A stretch of DNA of 64,000 nt, taken from Volvariella volvacea V23 (lineage: Eukaryota > Basidiomycota > Agaricomycetes > Agaricales > Pluteaceae). The position numbers were made by a program, and so were the translations under genes. The notes beneath the pieces were generated by a model. That model made no database searches and had not been told where the DNA came from. It saw only the letters and a program-made list of their open reading frames with translations. Each line of letters opens with the position of its first letter. Position 1 is the first letter of the stretch. Positions 12,469 through 21,988 of this stretch are shown here, one piece after another. The stretch lies in NCBI GenBank assembly GCA_000349905.1, contig KB722742.1, positions 317,097 to 381,096 of the forward strand, given 5' to 3'.

Positions 12469-12504
12469 GTCTGTGGTCGTTGTGTTTTTAAAACCAGGGA
12501 CTCT

Positions 12505-12689
12505 GCCAAGCCTTGAATCCAGTCTGTCCGATCGATACAAGGCCAAGAGTCTCTTGGCTCAGCTCCAGCGGCCCCCTGGCACTGCGCCCCGGGGTCCCGC
12601 CAAGCCTCGGCAGACGCCAAGAGGATGCCGAGAATGACAAGCCTTACCAAGCATTTCCATCATTTGTCCTCTTGGCTCTTTTTGCCAAG
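12505..12689. promoter_or_regulatory. Cluster of seven PacC-type GCCAAG sites upstream of pacC
   Basis: Hexamers matching GCCARG occur at 12505-12510 (+), 12542-12547 (+), 12553-12558 (-), 12599-12604 (+), 12616-12621 (+), 12671-12676 (-) and 12684-12689 (+). They sit between the stop of the myosin light chain gene (12727) and the pacC start (12468). Two pairs are inverted: GCCAAGAG-T-CTCTTGGC at 12542-12558, and CTTGGC-7-GCCAAG at 12671-12689. A and T are not unusually frequent here, so chance would give about 0.1 site. The position suggests PacC binding to its own promoter. Confidence 0.75.
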
Positions 12690-12726
12690 CATTTCATAAT
12701 TGTCTGTATATTTCATAATATTTCTC

Positions 12727-13444
12727 CTACTGCTCTCCCTCCTCCGTCTCTGCGTTCACCCGCAGCACCTTCACCCACTCCCGGTAGTTGAAGTTGCCTT
12801 GCCGATCCGTGAACGGCCCCTTCAGCAGTCGCTCAATCTGTCGTCACGTAAATCGCGCTGGTCACCGTCCCAAGCCAGCCACTTACTTCTCTTTCGTCCA
12901 TGCGCTCCCCCACCTCACTCAGCCACTTTCGCATCTCCCCCACCTTGACCATCCCCGAGTCGTTCTCATCAAACGACTCGAATGCCTCCAGCAGTTCCTG
13001 CTCCGTGTCGAACTCAAACAGCCTCTCCCCCATCATCGTGAGGAACATCGTAAAGTTGATCTTCCGCTCCCCTCCATTGTCCTCAGCTCCGTTCCCGCTC
13101 GCCCGTGCGTGTTGGCCCGGCCGCGCACTGAGTAGATCATCCATCATCTGCTTTGTCGGTTGAATACCTGTCCCCGCCGTTTGTCTCGTCAACTCCCCCC
13201 TGCTTGGCCAAGCACATGCTGCAATGCATCGCTGCTCACCGAGGCTGGAAAATATCTCTCGTAGATCGCTCTCTGTTACCCATCCGTCCTTGTCATGGTC
13301 TATGAGTTGAAATGCTTCTTTAAACTGCTGGATTTGGGGCGCCTGAAAGAGCGAGAAAACACCGGACAGTTCGCGTCTCGTCCGCGATTTCTGTGGCTTG
13401 GGCCTGCGAGCATCTGGCGAAAGATGATCAGGGTATTTCGACAT
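12727..13444 (-). CDS. RLC1: Myosin regulatory light chain (EF-hand)
   Basis: This is a calmodulin-like light chain that binds the neck of a type II myosin, acting at the contractile ring. Three exons (13240-13444, 12887-13167, 12727-12837) total 198 codons. The start is MSKYPDHLSP at the ATG at 13442-13444. Landmarks are SGVFSLFQAPQIQQFKEAF, the first EF loop DHDKDGWVTESDL (complete acidic ligands), the family signature INFTMFLTMMGERL, a degenerate loop DENDSGMVKVGEM and the C-terminal GNFNYREWVKVL. A basic, Ser/Arg-rich N-terminus (RTRRELSG) resembles the phosphorylation region of RLCs. An insertion of about 15 residues (PGQHARASGNGAEDNGGE) sits before INFTMF. Intron 1 is 72 bases, a multiple of three without a stop, and carries a palindromic PacC-type site. 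The light-chain identity is firm; Rlc1 versus Cdc4 is inferred. Confidence 0.87.
13203..13212. promoter_or_regulatory. Palindromic PacC-type site CTTGGCCAAG
   Basis: CTTGGCCAAG contains GCCAAG on both strands (13207-13212 and 13203-13208). It sits inside intron 1 of the myosin light chain gene, about 0.7 kb upstream of the pacC start. As part of the same distribution of sites it may belong to the pacC control region, or to the light-chain gene itself. This is inference only. Confidence 0.35.
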
Positions 13445-13692
13445 GTTGTATGTACTGAGAATCGTGGTGGTTGTCCGTATCAGGTGATGGCGGCTGTCGC
13501 TGCATGAGGAGATCCAACACTTCCACATTTAGTCTGTGGCTGTACCCATTTGGTACCCAATCAAACCTCCGTCTCTTTCCAACACCCTCTTCGCTCAAGG
13601 CTAGACCTATCCACAAGACACTTGGCGCGTTGGTTGGTCGTATCTACACACAATACAAGGGACGCCTCGCCCTTTACGCGGGCAATCTCGCT

Positions 13693-14717
13693 CTATTGTA
13701 TCTCTATCTTCTTGCTGTAGTTTCTCCACATCAGCCACAGCACCCAAGAACGGGGTAACCACTTCAATACCGCAAAAATGAATGAGAGTCCTCCAATCAG
13801 CATGTATCTTGGTGGGTCATGCCGAAGCACTTTTCCCACAACTTCTTGGGCAAAGACCCTCGTCGGCATACTTTTTGCAGTCTGGCTGGCATTGATGCGT
13901 TGGATGATATTAGGCAAAAATGTTGAATAGAGCGAGTTTTCCGCCAATCTAAACCTCTTCGTTTCCGTGTTTGCGATGTTCGACTTGACAGATCCAGGGG
14001 CAACATGAATAACCTTGATGTTAAGTGGTCTGCATTCCATGTCGAGCACTTCACTAATGCTCTTTACGGCTGCCTTTGATGCACAGTATACACCATTCCA
14101 AGGTGTCGATCTATCGAGTCATTAGCACTCGATGTATTTGTGTCACCAAGTAATTCGACGCTTACACCTCTCCTACAACTGACCCAACGTTCACAATTGT
14201 GCCGCTTTTGCGCTTGGCCATAACCGGGATGACGGCTTTCGAGACCCGGAGTATTGATATAGTGTTTGCGTCGAATATATACTTGACATATTCCAAGTCC
14301 TGCTCGGCCAAGGGTCCTATACAAATGAGGTCGAAGTATGAATAACGGCAAGTTGTTGGAGAATTAGTGCATTCCAAGCAAATGAAGAGCAAGTCACCTG
14401 CGCAGATAGCTCCGGCATTGTTCACAACCATGTCGATCCTTCCTTCTGTTTCTGCTATACGGGATACCACACGGTTCACGTCATCATCACTTGTGACGTC
14501 CAAGGCAAACTTGGTGATGGATGGATCCTTGAAATCCTGAATAGTTGTTATGCTTCGGGAGGTTGCGTAGACCTTGCAACCTCGTTCTGCAAATTCCTCG
14601 CAGCTACGCACAGGTAGTAAATGTTGTAGTAGCCCAGGTCCAGAATATTTACACTTACAGTGCATAACCAATTCCTCCTGTCGAGCAGCCAGTGACCAGT
14701 ACAACCAAAGGGGGCAT
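13693..14717 (-). CDS. Short-chain dehydrogenase, Ayr1-like (1-acyl-DHAP reductase type)
   Basis: This is an NADPH-dependent reductase of the classical SDR fold. Yeast Ayr1 reduces 1-acyl-dihydroxyacetone phosphate on lipid droplets and the ER. The start MPPLVVLVTGCSTGGIGYAL (ATG 14715-14717) holds the TGxxxGIG cofactor loop and is split from CEEFAERGCKVYATSRS by an intron with donor GTAAGT. Then come LDVTSDDDVNRVV, the VVNNAGAICAG motif, GTIVNVGSVVGE (catalytic Ser) and the active site Y-C-A-S-K after NGV. The protein ends with a hydrophobic segment, LIGGLSFIFAVLKWLPRSW, fitting membrane attachment. At least three introns are present. The exact substrate is inferred from family resemblance. 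Confidence 0.85.
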
Positions 14718-15587
14718 GGGTGAAGAAGGGGCGAGCTCTGGTTGCACGTTGAACGCGTGCAGGGTGCCTCCCAGCTTTAATAGGAAGGACTAACTCCCGG
14801 ATACGGTATTGGCTTTACCGAAGGGTGCTTTTTGCTTGGGTGTTGATCCCTTCAAGTGCCGACCATCGTTGGGCACGAGCACCCATTCCAAACCCTAGTT
14901 GGGCAGTCTTATCTTGCACTGAAGGCTGTCGTCGCTCTTAGACAAGTTGCGTTGGCACGCGCCATTGTCCCGCCGGTGATCACGGTGTTAATGAAATGGC
15001 CTCGTGCGCATGGACAGCTAAATTGTGAGCCGCAATGATCCTTACGCGACAGACGGGTGCCTTATTTCACCATAAATTAGTGCAAGTATAGTTCTTTATT
15101 CAGGCCTCTCGTTGTAAAGAACGGGCTTACAACAAGATTAAAATAGCAAGCAGCTGGGCTCCAGCGGTCGAGGATGATGGACTTGGGTTTCCTCGACCAA
15201 CGCTCGGCCTGCCTGGTGTTCTCCGGCAGATGGAGAGAATCTGATATTTCCGACACTACCCAAGACTCGAAGCAGGGTCTAGCTCACATTAGGGGCTCAG
15301 TATGTGACGAGCGGTGTGCGGAGTACATAAGAGGCGCGGCACTGCTGATTTGCCTCAATTTTGCTTCCATTCTCACAGCCACTTTTGACAAGGCACACCG
15401 CCCGGTGCAGGTGTATTATTGGCTTATTATTTGTCGTGTTTCGACACTCCTTCCCTTCTTGTTTTGTCTTTTGCTGTGCTATTGACCGGTCTCTGCTTCC
15501 TTGTCCCCATCGCTCGACAGCCACTAATCGTATAAACTACAACCCCCACATCCGTTAACCGCATCCCTCCTTTCATTGATCCTGGTC
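14718..15587. other. Intergenic region between the SDR and PLC-like genes
   Basis: This is the longest gene-free stretch (870 bases), shared by two divergent genes. Open frames here (for example + strand 15174-15485) show no family resemblance and no splice pattern. A pyrimidine-rich tract at about 15430-15515 precedes the PLC-like gene by 70-150 bases and could be promoter sequence. I see no RNA gene, repeat or GCCARG cluster. Confidence 0.4.
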
Positions 15588-17123
15588 ATGATCCTCTCAA
15601 CAAGACGACGAATTGCGCAGGCCGCATTCTCATTACTTGCTCTGAGTAGCTTTGTGCAATTGTCCGAAGCCGCAGTGTTTGGTTCGACGACTCCTAGTCG
15701 TCGTGCGACAGTTTGCAATGGGCATGCAGAGCTCTGTGAGAAGAGCTACGGCGCTGTCTCTTATGTCGGCGCCCATAACTCCTATGCAATCGGTGTGAAC
15801 AATCGTATGTTCCTTTTCATTCGTTTTGTCGCATTGCCATTCGGCTCACTGTCCAATTTAGTTGCTGTCAACCAGGATCAGCCCAGTATGTCCAAGGAAT
15901 AGTATTCCGCACTAGTGCTCAATCAACTCCCCCTGTCCTCTAGTCACTCGACAGCTCGACGATGGCATTCGCTTGCTTCAGTCTCAAGCTCACCTTGAAA
16001 ATGGTGTTATCACCCTCTGTCATACCTCTTGCGTAAGCTGTTCCGTGCATGACCGGGACCGCTCACCTCCGCTCCAACTCACTAACATGATGTGTACATC
16101 CTCGGCACCTAGGCTTTGTTCAATGGGGGAACATTGGAGGACTATTTACGAACAGGTATGTGACATGCATAACCACCTGCACTCCCAACACTAGTCTTCC
16201 TGTTCTGACAACCTTCCAGTGAAAACGTGGCTCGACGCCAACCCCAACGAAGGTTCGTTTATCTGCCAAGATTCTGCACGCGTTCCGCAGTGATATAAAT
16301 AAAATTTGACAGTCTTGACGCTTCTGATCGTCAACTCTAACAATGTCCCAGCAAGCCAGTATGATGTCGTCTTCCAAGCCGCGGGGCTGGATGCCATTTC
16401 ATTTGCACCGGAATCATCGCCGCTCCCTGCCGCATCTTGGCCCACCCTCGGAAGCATGATCGACTCGGGTAGGCGTCTCGTCACTTTCCTTGACAATGGC
16501 GCAGATCCCTCAATCCCATACCTTATCGATGGTTCGTACTTCAATGTCCACTCAGTAGCTTGGGTTCTCATGCAGGACACATTGACCTAGAGTTCTCCAA
16601 CGTCTGGGAGACGGCATTCAATGTTGTCGATCAAAACCTCTTTGATTGCACTGTGGACAGATTCAGAGGGGACACATCAACCCAATTATTCCTGATCAAT
16701 CATTTCTTGGATAGACTTGTTTTGGGACAGCCAGTGCCCGACATAGACAGGGCAAACATCACCAATGCTGCCACCGGTTTTGGTTCGCTGGGAACACATG
16801 TTGAGACTTGCGTTGCCACTCATGGCAGAGCGCCCAACTTCTTGCTTGTTGATGTTAGTACCCCACAAAATTGCCGTGTTTACTCGAGACTCATGAATGC
16901 ATAGTTCTACGAGTATGGCGGCGGATCGGTGTTCCAAGTGGCAGCGGACATCAACGGTGTCCCTTATGCCCCCACCACACCAGTCGCAACACCAGTTCCA
17001 ACCACTTCCCCGTCCAGCAACTCAACTAATGTTGCTGTTCACAATCAAGTTCAAAATTCGTTGGTGGTCGGAATGTCGGTGGTCTCCCTTGCTTTCATTT
17101 ATGGTGCATCTCTTGCTGTATAA
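15588..17123 (+). CDS. Secreted or GPI-anchored PLC-like phosphodiesterase
   Basis: This is a TIM-barrel phosphodiesterase of the PI-PLC X type. The ATG at 15588 opens MILSTRRRIAQAAF, a signal peptide (LLALSSFVQLSEA). Cysteine-containing VCNGHAELCEKSYGAVSYVG follows, then the first catalytic His in GAHNSYA. A small exon gives NQDQ, then RQLDDGIRLLQ and the second His in ITLCHTSC. Later parts are FNGGTLEDYLR, VKTWLDANPNEVLTLLIVN, TLGSMIDSGRRLVTFLDNGA, EFSNVWETAFNV and NFLLVDFYEYGGG. The C-terminus is Thr/Pro/Ser-rich, then hydrophobic (VVGMSVVSLAFIYGASLAV), which looks like a GPI-anchor signal. Six or so short introns break the gene. Fungal members of this family have poorly known substrates, so activity on phosphoinositides is not certain. 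Confidence 0.85.
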
Positions 17124-17216
17124 TATTGGGATTGGGTCGGACAATGGATATCTACCATCACATTCTTTAATTATTCACTGGTCGTAATAGTAAATAAACG
17201 CACATCGAGCGTTTCT

Positions 17217-18365
17217 TCACTTCCGTTCCAATTTCCACTTATACACTCGAGGCTTATATGTCTCGTCGTGGACCTTATTTGCCTTGGGGTGTTTACCTTT
17301 CATGGCGTCCAGCGCATCTTCATCCTCCTGATCATTTTCTGCCCCTTCAACCAATGTGGCGGATATCCGCTTCCGCGCACCTTTCCCCATCATTAGACGC
17401 TGTAGTTCAAACTCCCTTTGAGCAGACCGAAGCTGGTGATCCCGTGTGAGGCGCGCGGAAAGCTCCTTCAGCAGACGGCGGCGAGTAGCAGTAGAGTCTT
17501 CCTGTTCGTCTTCCTGTTCTCCCCCCTGTTCTTCATCCAACGACAAAGGTGATACGGCTTGCGGATGCTTTCTTGCTGGTACTTTCCATCCTAGGTCAAT
17601 TTCAGTCCGTGGGGGTAATGAGATGGTAGGTGCATGTTGCTTCGTATCCCGTGCTTTAATTTGGTCCACTAAGGTCATATTCAGGATGATGCACCTACTA
17701 TGGAGATATATCAGAACTCACCTTCTTCCTTGGTATCAGCAAAGACAATATGCCCTGGTTTCCGTCTTCTAAGTGCCGACTTCGACTTGTCGGAGATAAT
17801 CCCTGCCTCGGATAGCACTTTCAACTCCCCGTCTGTAAGCTCATCTGACTCATGGACGGTGATGAGAGAAGCCGGCTTTAGTAAATTTATCAGCGTGGTA
17901 AGTTGCGTTTTAACTTGATCTATTTTCTGTTGTTAACTGTGAGAATAAAGACACAGCTGGATACGCCTGCGCTTGCCTTGAGATTTGATGCTCTCATTGT
18001 ACGGACATAGTTCTCATCCTGAGTCTTTAGAACTTTGACTATATCTGTCGGTAGCGATGCATTTCCCCTGTCTTTTATATGGACACCCCCCTTGATCAAT
18101 TGAGCTTCTGGACAATGTCCCTGCGACAACTAATTCGACATACTCTTGTTTTCTCATTGACCATGGAGAAATAGAATTCATCCTTATTACGCTCTGCCGC
18201 CTTCTGCTTGAGGCGGTTTAATCTATCTTGCTTAGAGTGGTAGTCTCGGGCACGCTTGACATAGTCTGCATGCTTCTCTAGAATGCCCAGGCGGGCGCGA
18301 TGAGCGAGCTGGCCTCGCTCCTTATGATTGCGACGATGGAGGGAGTTCCTGAGGGAAGAGGTCAT
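17217..18365 (-). CDS. UTP11: U3 snoRNP/SSU processome protein UTP11
   Basis: This is a small-subunit processome component needed for 18S rRNA processing in the nucleolus. The ATG at 18363-18365 gives [20 protein letters not shown], and the family hallmark [20 protein letters not shown] then [18 protein letters not shown]. After a 54-base GT..AG intron come [19 protein letters not shown] and [18 protein letters not shown], then an intron with a GC donor and [16 protein letters not shown]. The end is the conserved [13 protein letters not shown] Met seven codons upstream (18386) is possible but less like homologues. It is divergent from the FAR1-type gene, whose start is 130 bases away, and tail-to-tail with the PLC-like gene. 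Confidence 0.93.
17927..17976 (-). other. GC..AG intron in UTP11
   Basis: The donor reads AAG|GCAAGC, close to the AG|GCAAGT consensus for GC donors, and the acceptor is AACAACAG, length 50. Removing it joins NLK to KIDQV in phase 0, as in UTP11 homologues. A GT 12 bases further in (GTATCC) would add four residues and is a weaker donor. Confidence 0.65.
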
Positions 18366-18495
18366 TGTGTGACGAAGCTGTGACATTGTGACATTGTGTG
18401 TTTATCAAGATTCACTGCAAAAAACGGAGGTTGTGGACATTTTCATCCTGAAAGTGTTACTCCGTATATAAAAAAATTCGCCCTCGTCCTGCTAA

Positions 18496-19942
18496 ATGAG
18501 CTTCCAGCATTTCCGGCTTGGAGAGCTTGCTTTACAGCAGCCACTCCCTCCTCATCTCGCAAACCCACAGCAGTCAAATCCGTCCCCGCCCGTACCTCAT
18601 CAGGACCACCAATCCGCCACCCATTATGCCCCCCAGCTAGATAATTCCCAAAACACATTTGTCTCCAGTAACCATCAGGGTCCCGCGGCCGCTAATGTGC
18701 ACGCTTCGTCATCTAAACAGCCGTATGGTTCTGGTGACACAGATGACGGCTATACGCTTGTCTTTCCCAATCTTGACGCCTTCAATGCCTGGCGGATGCA
18801 AGAAGAAGAAAGACAGATGGTAGAATTCGTCAAGGCAAGTCGAAATAGCTCGCGATATTCTGTATAAATTTACACAGGTGTGGCTGTCGCTCTGGGGTGC
18901 TTCCTTGTAGGGTGACACGCACGGCAGCAAGGCAGTCCCACCCCGTTTCAAAGACCATACGAAGCTAGTTTGTGCGAGACATTCTCGGAGCGGCAGAAAG
19001 AAGTACGTAAAGAAACATCCTGAGCGCGTAAGAAAGGTCCCTAGCCGCAAGGTAAGCGTCTCCAAGAACATAAGCGCGGCAAGCTAGAGAGACCGCCTCA
19101 TCAGCTTGAAGGGATTGGATGCCCTGCATCCATCAGTTACAAGACATATTACGATACAGATGAAGTTCGTGCATGCTGTACGTTTTCGTTCGCCATACAG
19201 CTCCGGGGCAGTCTTTAAGGATTGTCTCCTATTAGACATTTCACAACATTCGCATGAGATTGGACTGGCCAACTTGCCATTCACGCGTCGCGGCCGGAGG
19301 GCAGCTGTTCAAGAAGAGAAGGAGCGGGCCAAAAAGAATAAGACTTCCGATATCATTCCCCCACCCGGGACATCTGCATCAACTGAGACTAGACATGAAA
19401 CAGGCTCTCCGGCTGCACCAAATACGAGTTCTCCTGCAGTCGCGGGTCCCTCAACCGCCATCCAACCTGGACCATACACCCCCACCGTCCCAATGATGGC
19501 ACCCCTTACTGGCCAACCACAGCTACAACCCTCGCCTTACGGATACCCAACACCACAACCTTACCCGCCGCCATTCCCACCACCGCCTCCACCCTCCACC
19601 CATCCTGGCTTCTCGCATGAACGATGGGAAAATATGGTCACATTGTTCAACTCGGTCCGAGAACATGCGCGATCATTTGACTATCCATCAAGTAGCGTCG
19701 CAGCATTGGAGACGATTTTGATTCGGATGTATCTGGAAAGCCCTGTTGGGCTCACTGGCCAAACGGCTGTGGGATCAGGGATGCAAGGTGCGGTGGTGCA
19801 ATCGCAGCGCTCGCCTTCATCTGGCATGGCCAACCACCGAATGAGCTCGCAGGGGCAGCTGGGGGGCAATTCTTCGGTGAACGAGCATACCATGGATCGA
19901 GGCGGGGGTCGAGGTGGGAGTAGTGATGAAGATAGTCCCTAA
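18496..19942 (+). CDS. FAR1-type (WRKY-GCM1 zinc) DNA-binding protein
   Basis: This is a predicted transcription regulator with a single FAR1-like zinc domain. The ATG at 18496 opens MSFQHFRLGELALQQ. After a Pro/Gln-rich start, the segment GYTLVFPNLDAFNAWRMQEE leads into the domain. The first zinc Cys is in KLVCARHSRSGRKKY, then HPERVRKVPSRK, the second Cys in GIGCPASISYKTYY, then DTDEVRACY, and the His pair in QHSHEIGLANLPFTRR. Introns fall at 18835-18910 (GC donor) and after PSRK, and another (donor GTACGT) joins RACY to ISQHSHEIG. The C-terminal half is Pro/Ser-rich with one short helix (RWENMVTLFNSVREHARSFD), ending GGRGGSSDEDSP. No transposase domain is attached. Target genes are unknown. 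Confidence 0.8.
18835..18910 (+). other. GC..AG intron in the FAR1-type gene
   Basis: The donor is AAG|GCAAGT, a perfect GC-donor consensus; the acceptor is CCTTGTAG, 76 bases. It joins MVEFVK to GDTHGSKAVPPRFKD in phase 0, making the FAR1-like domain continuous. The unspliced frame hits a stop 11 codons later. Confidence 0.75.
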
Positions 19943-20087
19943 ATGTGCCATATTCGAATGTAATTTATGTACACGTGATCATGACGTTCCGACCAAATTG
20001 ATGATTACCTTTGCATCTTCAGCAATCTGTCTTGTCCTCCGCTTTCATCCCGTGCTCCATTCCATCCCCCAAGACCCTTGCGGTAGC

Positions 20088-21875
20088 ATGTCTTCACTCA
20101 GCTTTGCCAAGGCATTTGGGAGAGAAAAGCCCCATGTCTGTCCGGTTTCCACTCGCCCCTCCCACAACACTCATTTGATATGCTTATCGGCATTCTAGTC
20201 CTCAACAACCGATTGGATAGAGATTCTGACAGCAGACAGTATTGTGGAGGAATCATATGACGGGTGCGGTTATACTTACTGTATCTCCTTCAATCAGCCT
20301 GACACATGTGCCGCAGCATACCTGAGCTAGTCGAATCAATTAAGCTACAGGCTTCAGGGTAACAACATCTTCCCTCCTCGACGGCCACCCTTGTAACGAT
20401 CTGTTGTAGTCCCGCAGAAGCCATAAGAGCTCTTAGAAAGAAGTTGAAGCATGGTTCCGTGCATCAGCAATATCGCGCTCTTGTCGTAAGTATCGCCCCT
20501 CATGCGACCCAAGGCTATAATTCACATGTGCACAGCTTTTGAAAGCGCTGGTGGAGAATTGTGGTCCAAGATTTGCAGGTCAGCGTCAGCCCATATTGAG
20601 GTTGCTCAGCTGAATGACCACATAATCCTAACCTCAGCCGCGGTTTCGGACTCACAATTTATGGATGTCTTGAGATCTTTGTTAAGCTCTTCAACAACCG
20701 ACAAACGAGTCAAACGGAAGCTCAAACTGATTCTTGAATCATGGCGCGAGCAATATCAAACCGATCCCTCGATGTCATCGCTTGTAGGGCTATACAAACA
20801 GGCACACTCATCGCGCAAAGCCGAGGAAATTGCAATATTTATCGGCCAGGATCAAAACCAACGAGAGAAACGGGATAGAGAAGCCCACAAAGCAAAGGAA
20901 GAGGAGGCGAAACGGAAGGCCGCGGAGCAAAGCAGGGTGAACCGGGAAAGGACCCGACGAGCGCCATTTGATTTCCAGAAGGTTTGACCAATCGTGTATT
21001 TATGCGCATGTACTAATCTCATTGAATAGGAAAAGCCCAAGATCTTGAACAGCATTGTAGACGCTTCCCAAGCATCCAGTAACCTCAGTAATGCCATCAG
21101 AGTGTGTCACCCTTTCAAGGTGCCGAGGTATACGCCTGACTAGATCTTGTAGTTAGTTAACCCGGAGACTGACACAGTTGAGACAAATGCGCATGTCCAA
21201 GACTGCCTCGAGAAGGCGAAGCAAGCAAGAAAAATCATTGTTCGCTACATCCAGGTGGGTTACACCTCTTAAGATGTCCCTGGGTATTTATTGCTTGCAC
21301 AGCTGGTAGAAAACGAAGAATTGATTGGAACATTAATCGAGACCAACGATCGCATCAACTCTTCTATCGATATTTACGAACAGCTTGTGGCGGCCCACGA
21401 TGAAGATCTTGTCGCACGCCTTGCTGCAGCCCATATTGACTCAGATCGAAATGACTTGGCGGATCCAGATCATGGCGAGGAATCTGCTTATGATGATCAT
21501 AGCTCATCAAATGGACAGACAACGAAAGCAAATTATGTGTACCCTGACCTCCAAGACCTGAGTTTCGGACTTGCGGGATCAGCTTCCAGTAACCTGCCTG
21601 CTCCTATTCGCCCTACTTCGTTTGGCAACGGAAAGTCAAAGGAGAGTTATGAAGTACACGGAACACTGTCAGATTACAGTGACTATGAGTCCTCAAACGA
21701 AGATACCCACCAACCAGGACCATCATCAGCTCGTCGGACATATGTACATGTCTCCGATGATTCAGATACCGAATACCCATTCCATACCAAAGTTGCGCCG
21801 CTGTCAGGACGTGCCGAGGACCCATTCGCAGACCCATTTGCTGATGATCTCGCGGTTGGGCGCTCAACCAAATAG
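20088..21875 (+). CDS. LSB5: VHS/GAT-domain endocytic adaptor, LSB5-like
   Basis: This is an adaptor linking ubiquitinated cargo, Arf and Las17 at the cell cortex, as yeast Lsb5. The ATG at 20088 gives MSSLSFAKAFGREKPH. Several small exons build a VHS domain: STTDWIEILTADSIVEESYD, GIPELVESIKLQASGPAEAI, RALRKKLKHGSVHQQYRALV, LLKALVENCG, then VKRKLKLILESWREQY. A Lys/Glu-rich coiled coil (REAHKAKEEEAKRKAAEQ) follows, then a GAT-like three-helix segment (DCLEKAKQARKIIVRYIQ, LVENEELIGTLIETNDRINS, SIDIYEQL). The acidic tail has YPDLQDLSFGL and two DPF motifs (EDPFADPFADD), typical clathrin/AP-2 binding peptides. It is tail-to-tail with SerRS, 113 bases apart. Confidence 0.83.
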
Positions 21876-21988
21876 CAAGGATGACAATCAATCATGAAGG
21901 AACGCATTTTCCAACGCGTGTATACCCATGTGATGCACCATTCCAAGAAATATTACGATATGTATTAGCTTCTCTGCATGTATATCTA

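Noticed and set aside
15174..15485. A 103-codon + strand frame with a hydrophobic end in the SDR/PLC intergenic region
   Set aside because: No family resemblance and no supporting introns; likely chance in promoter DNA.
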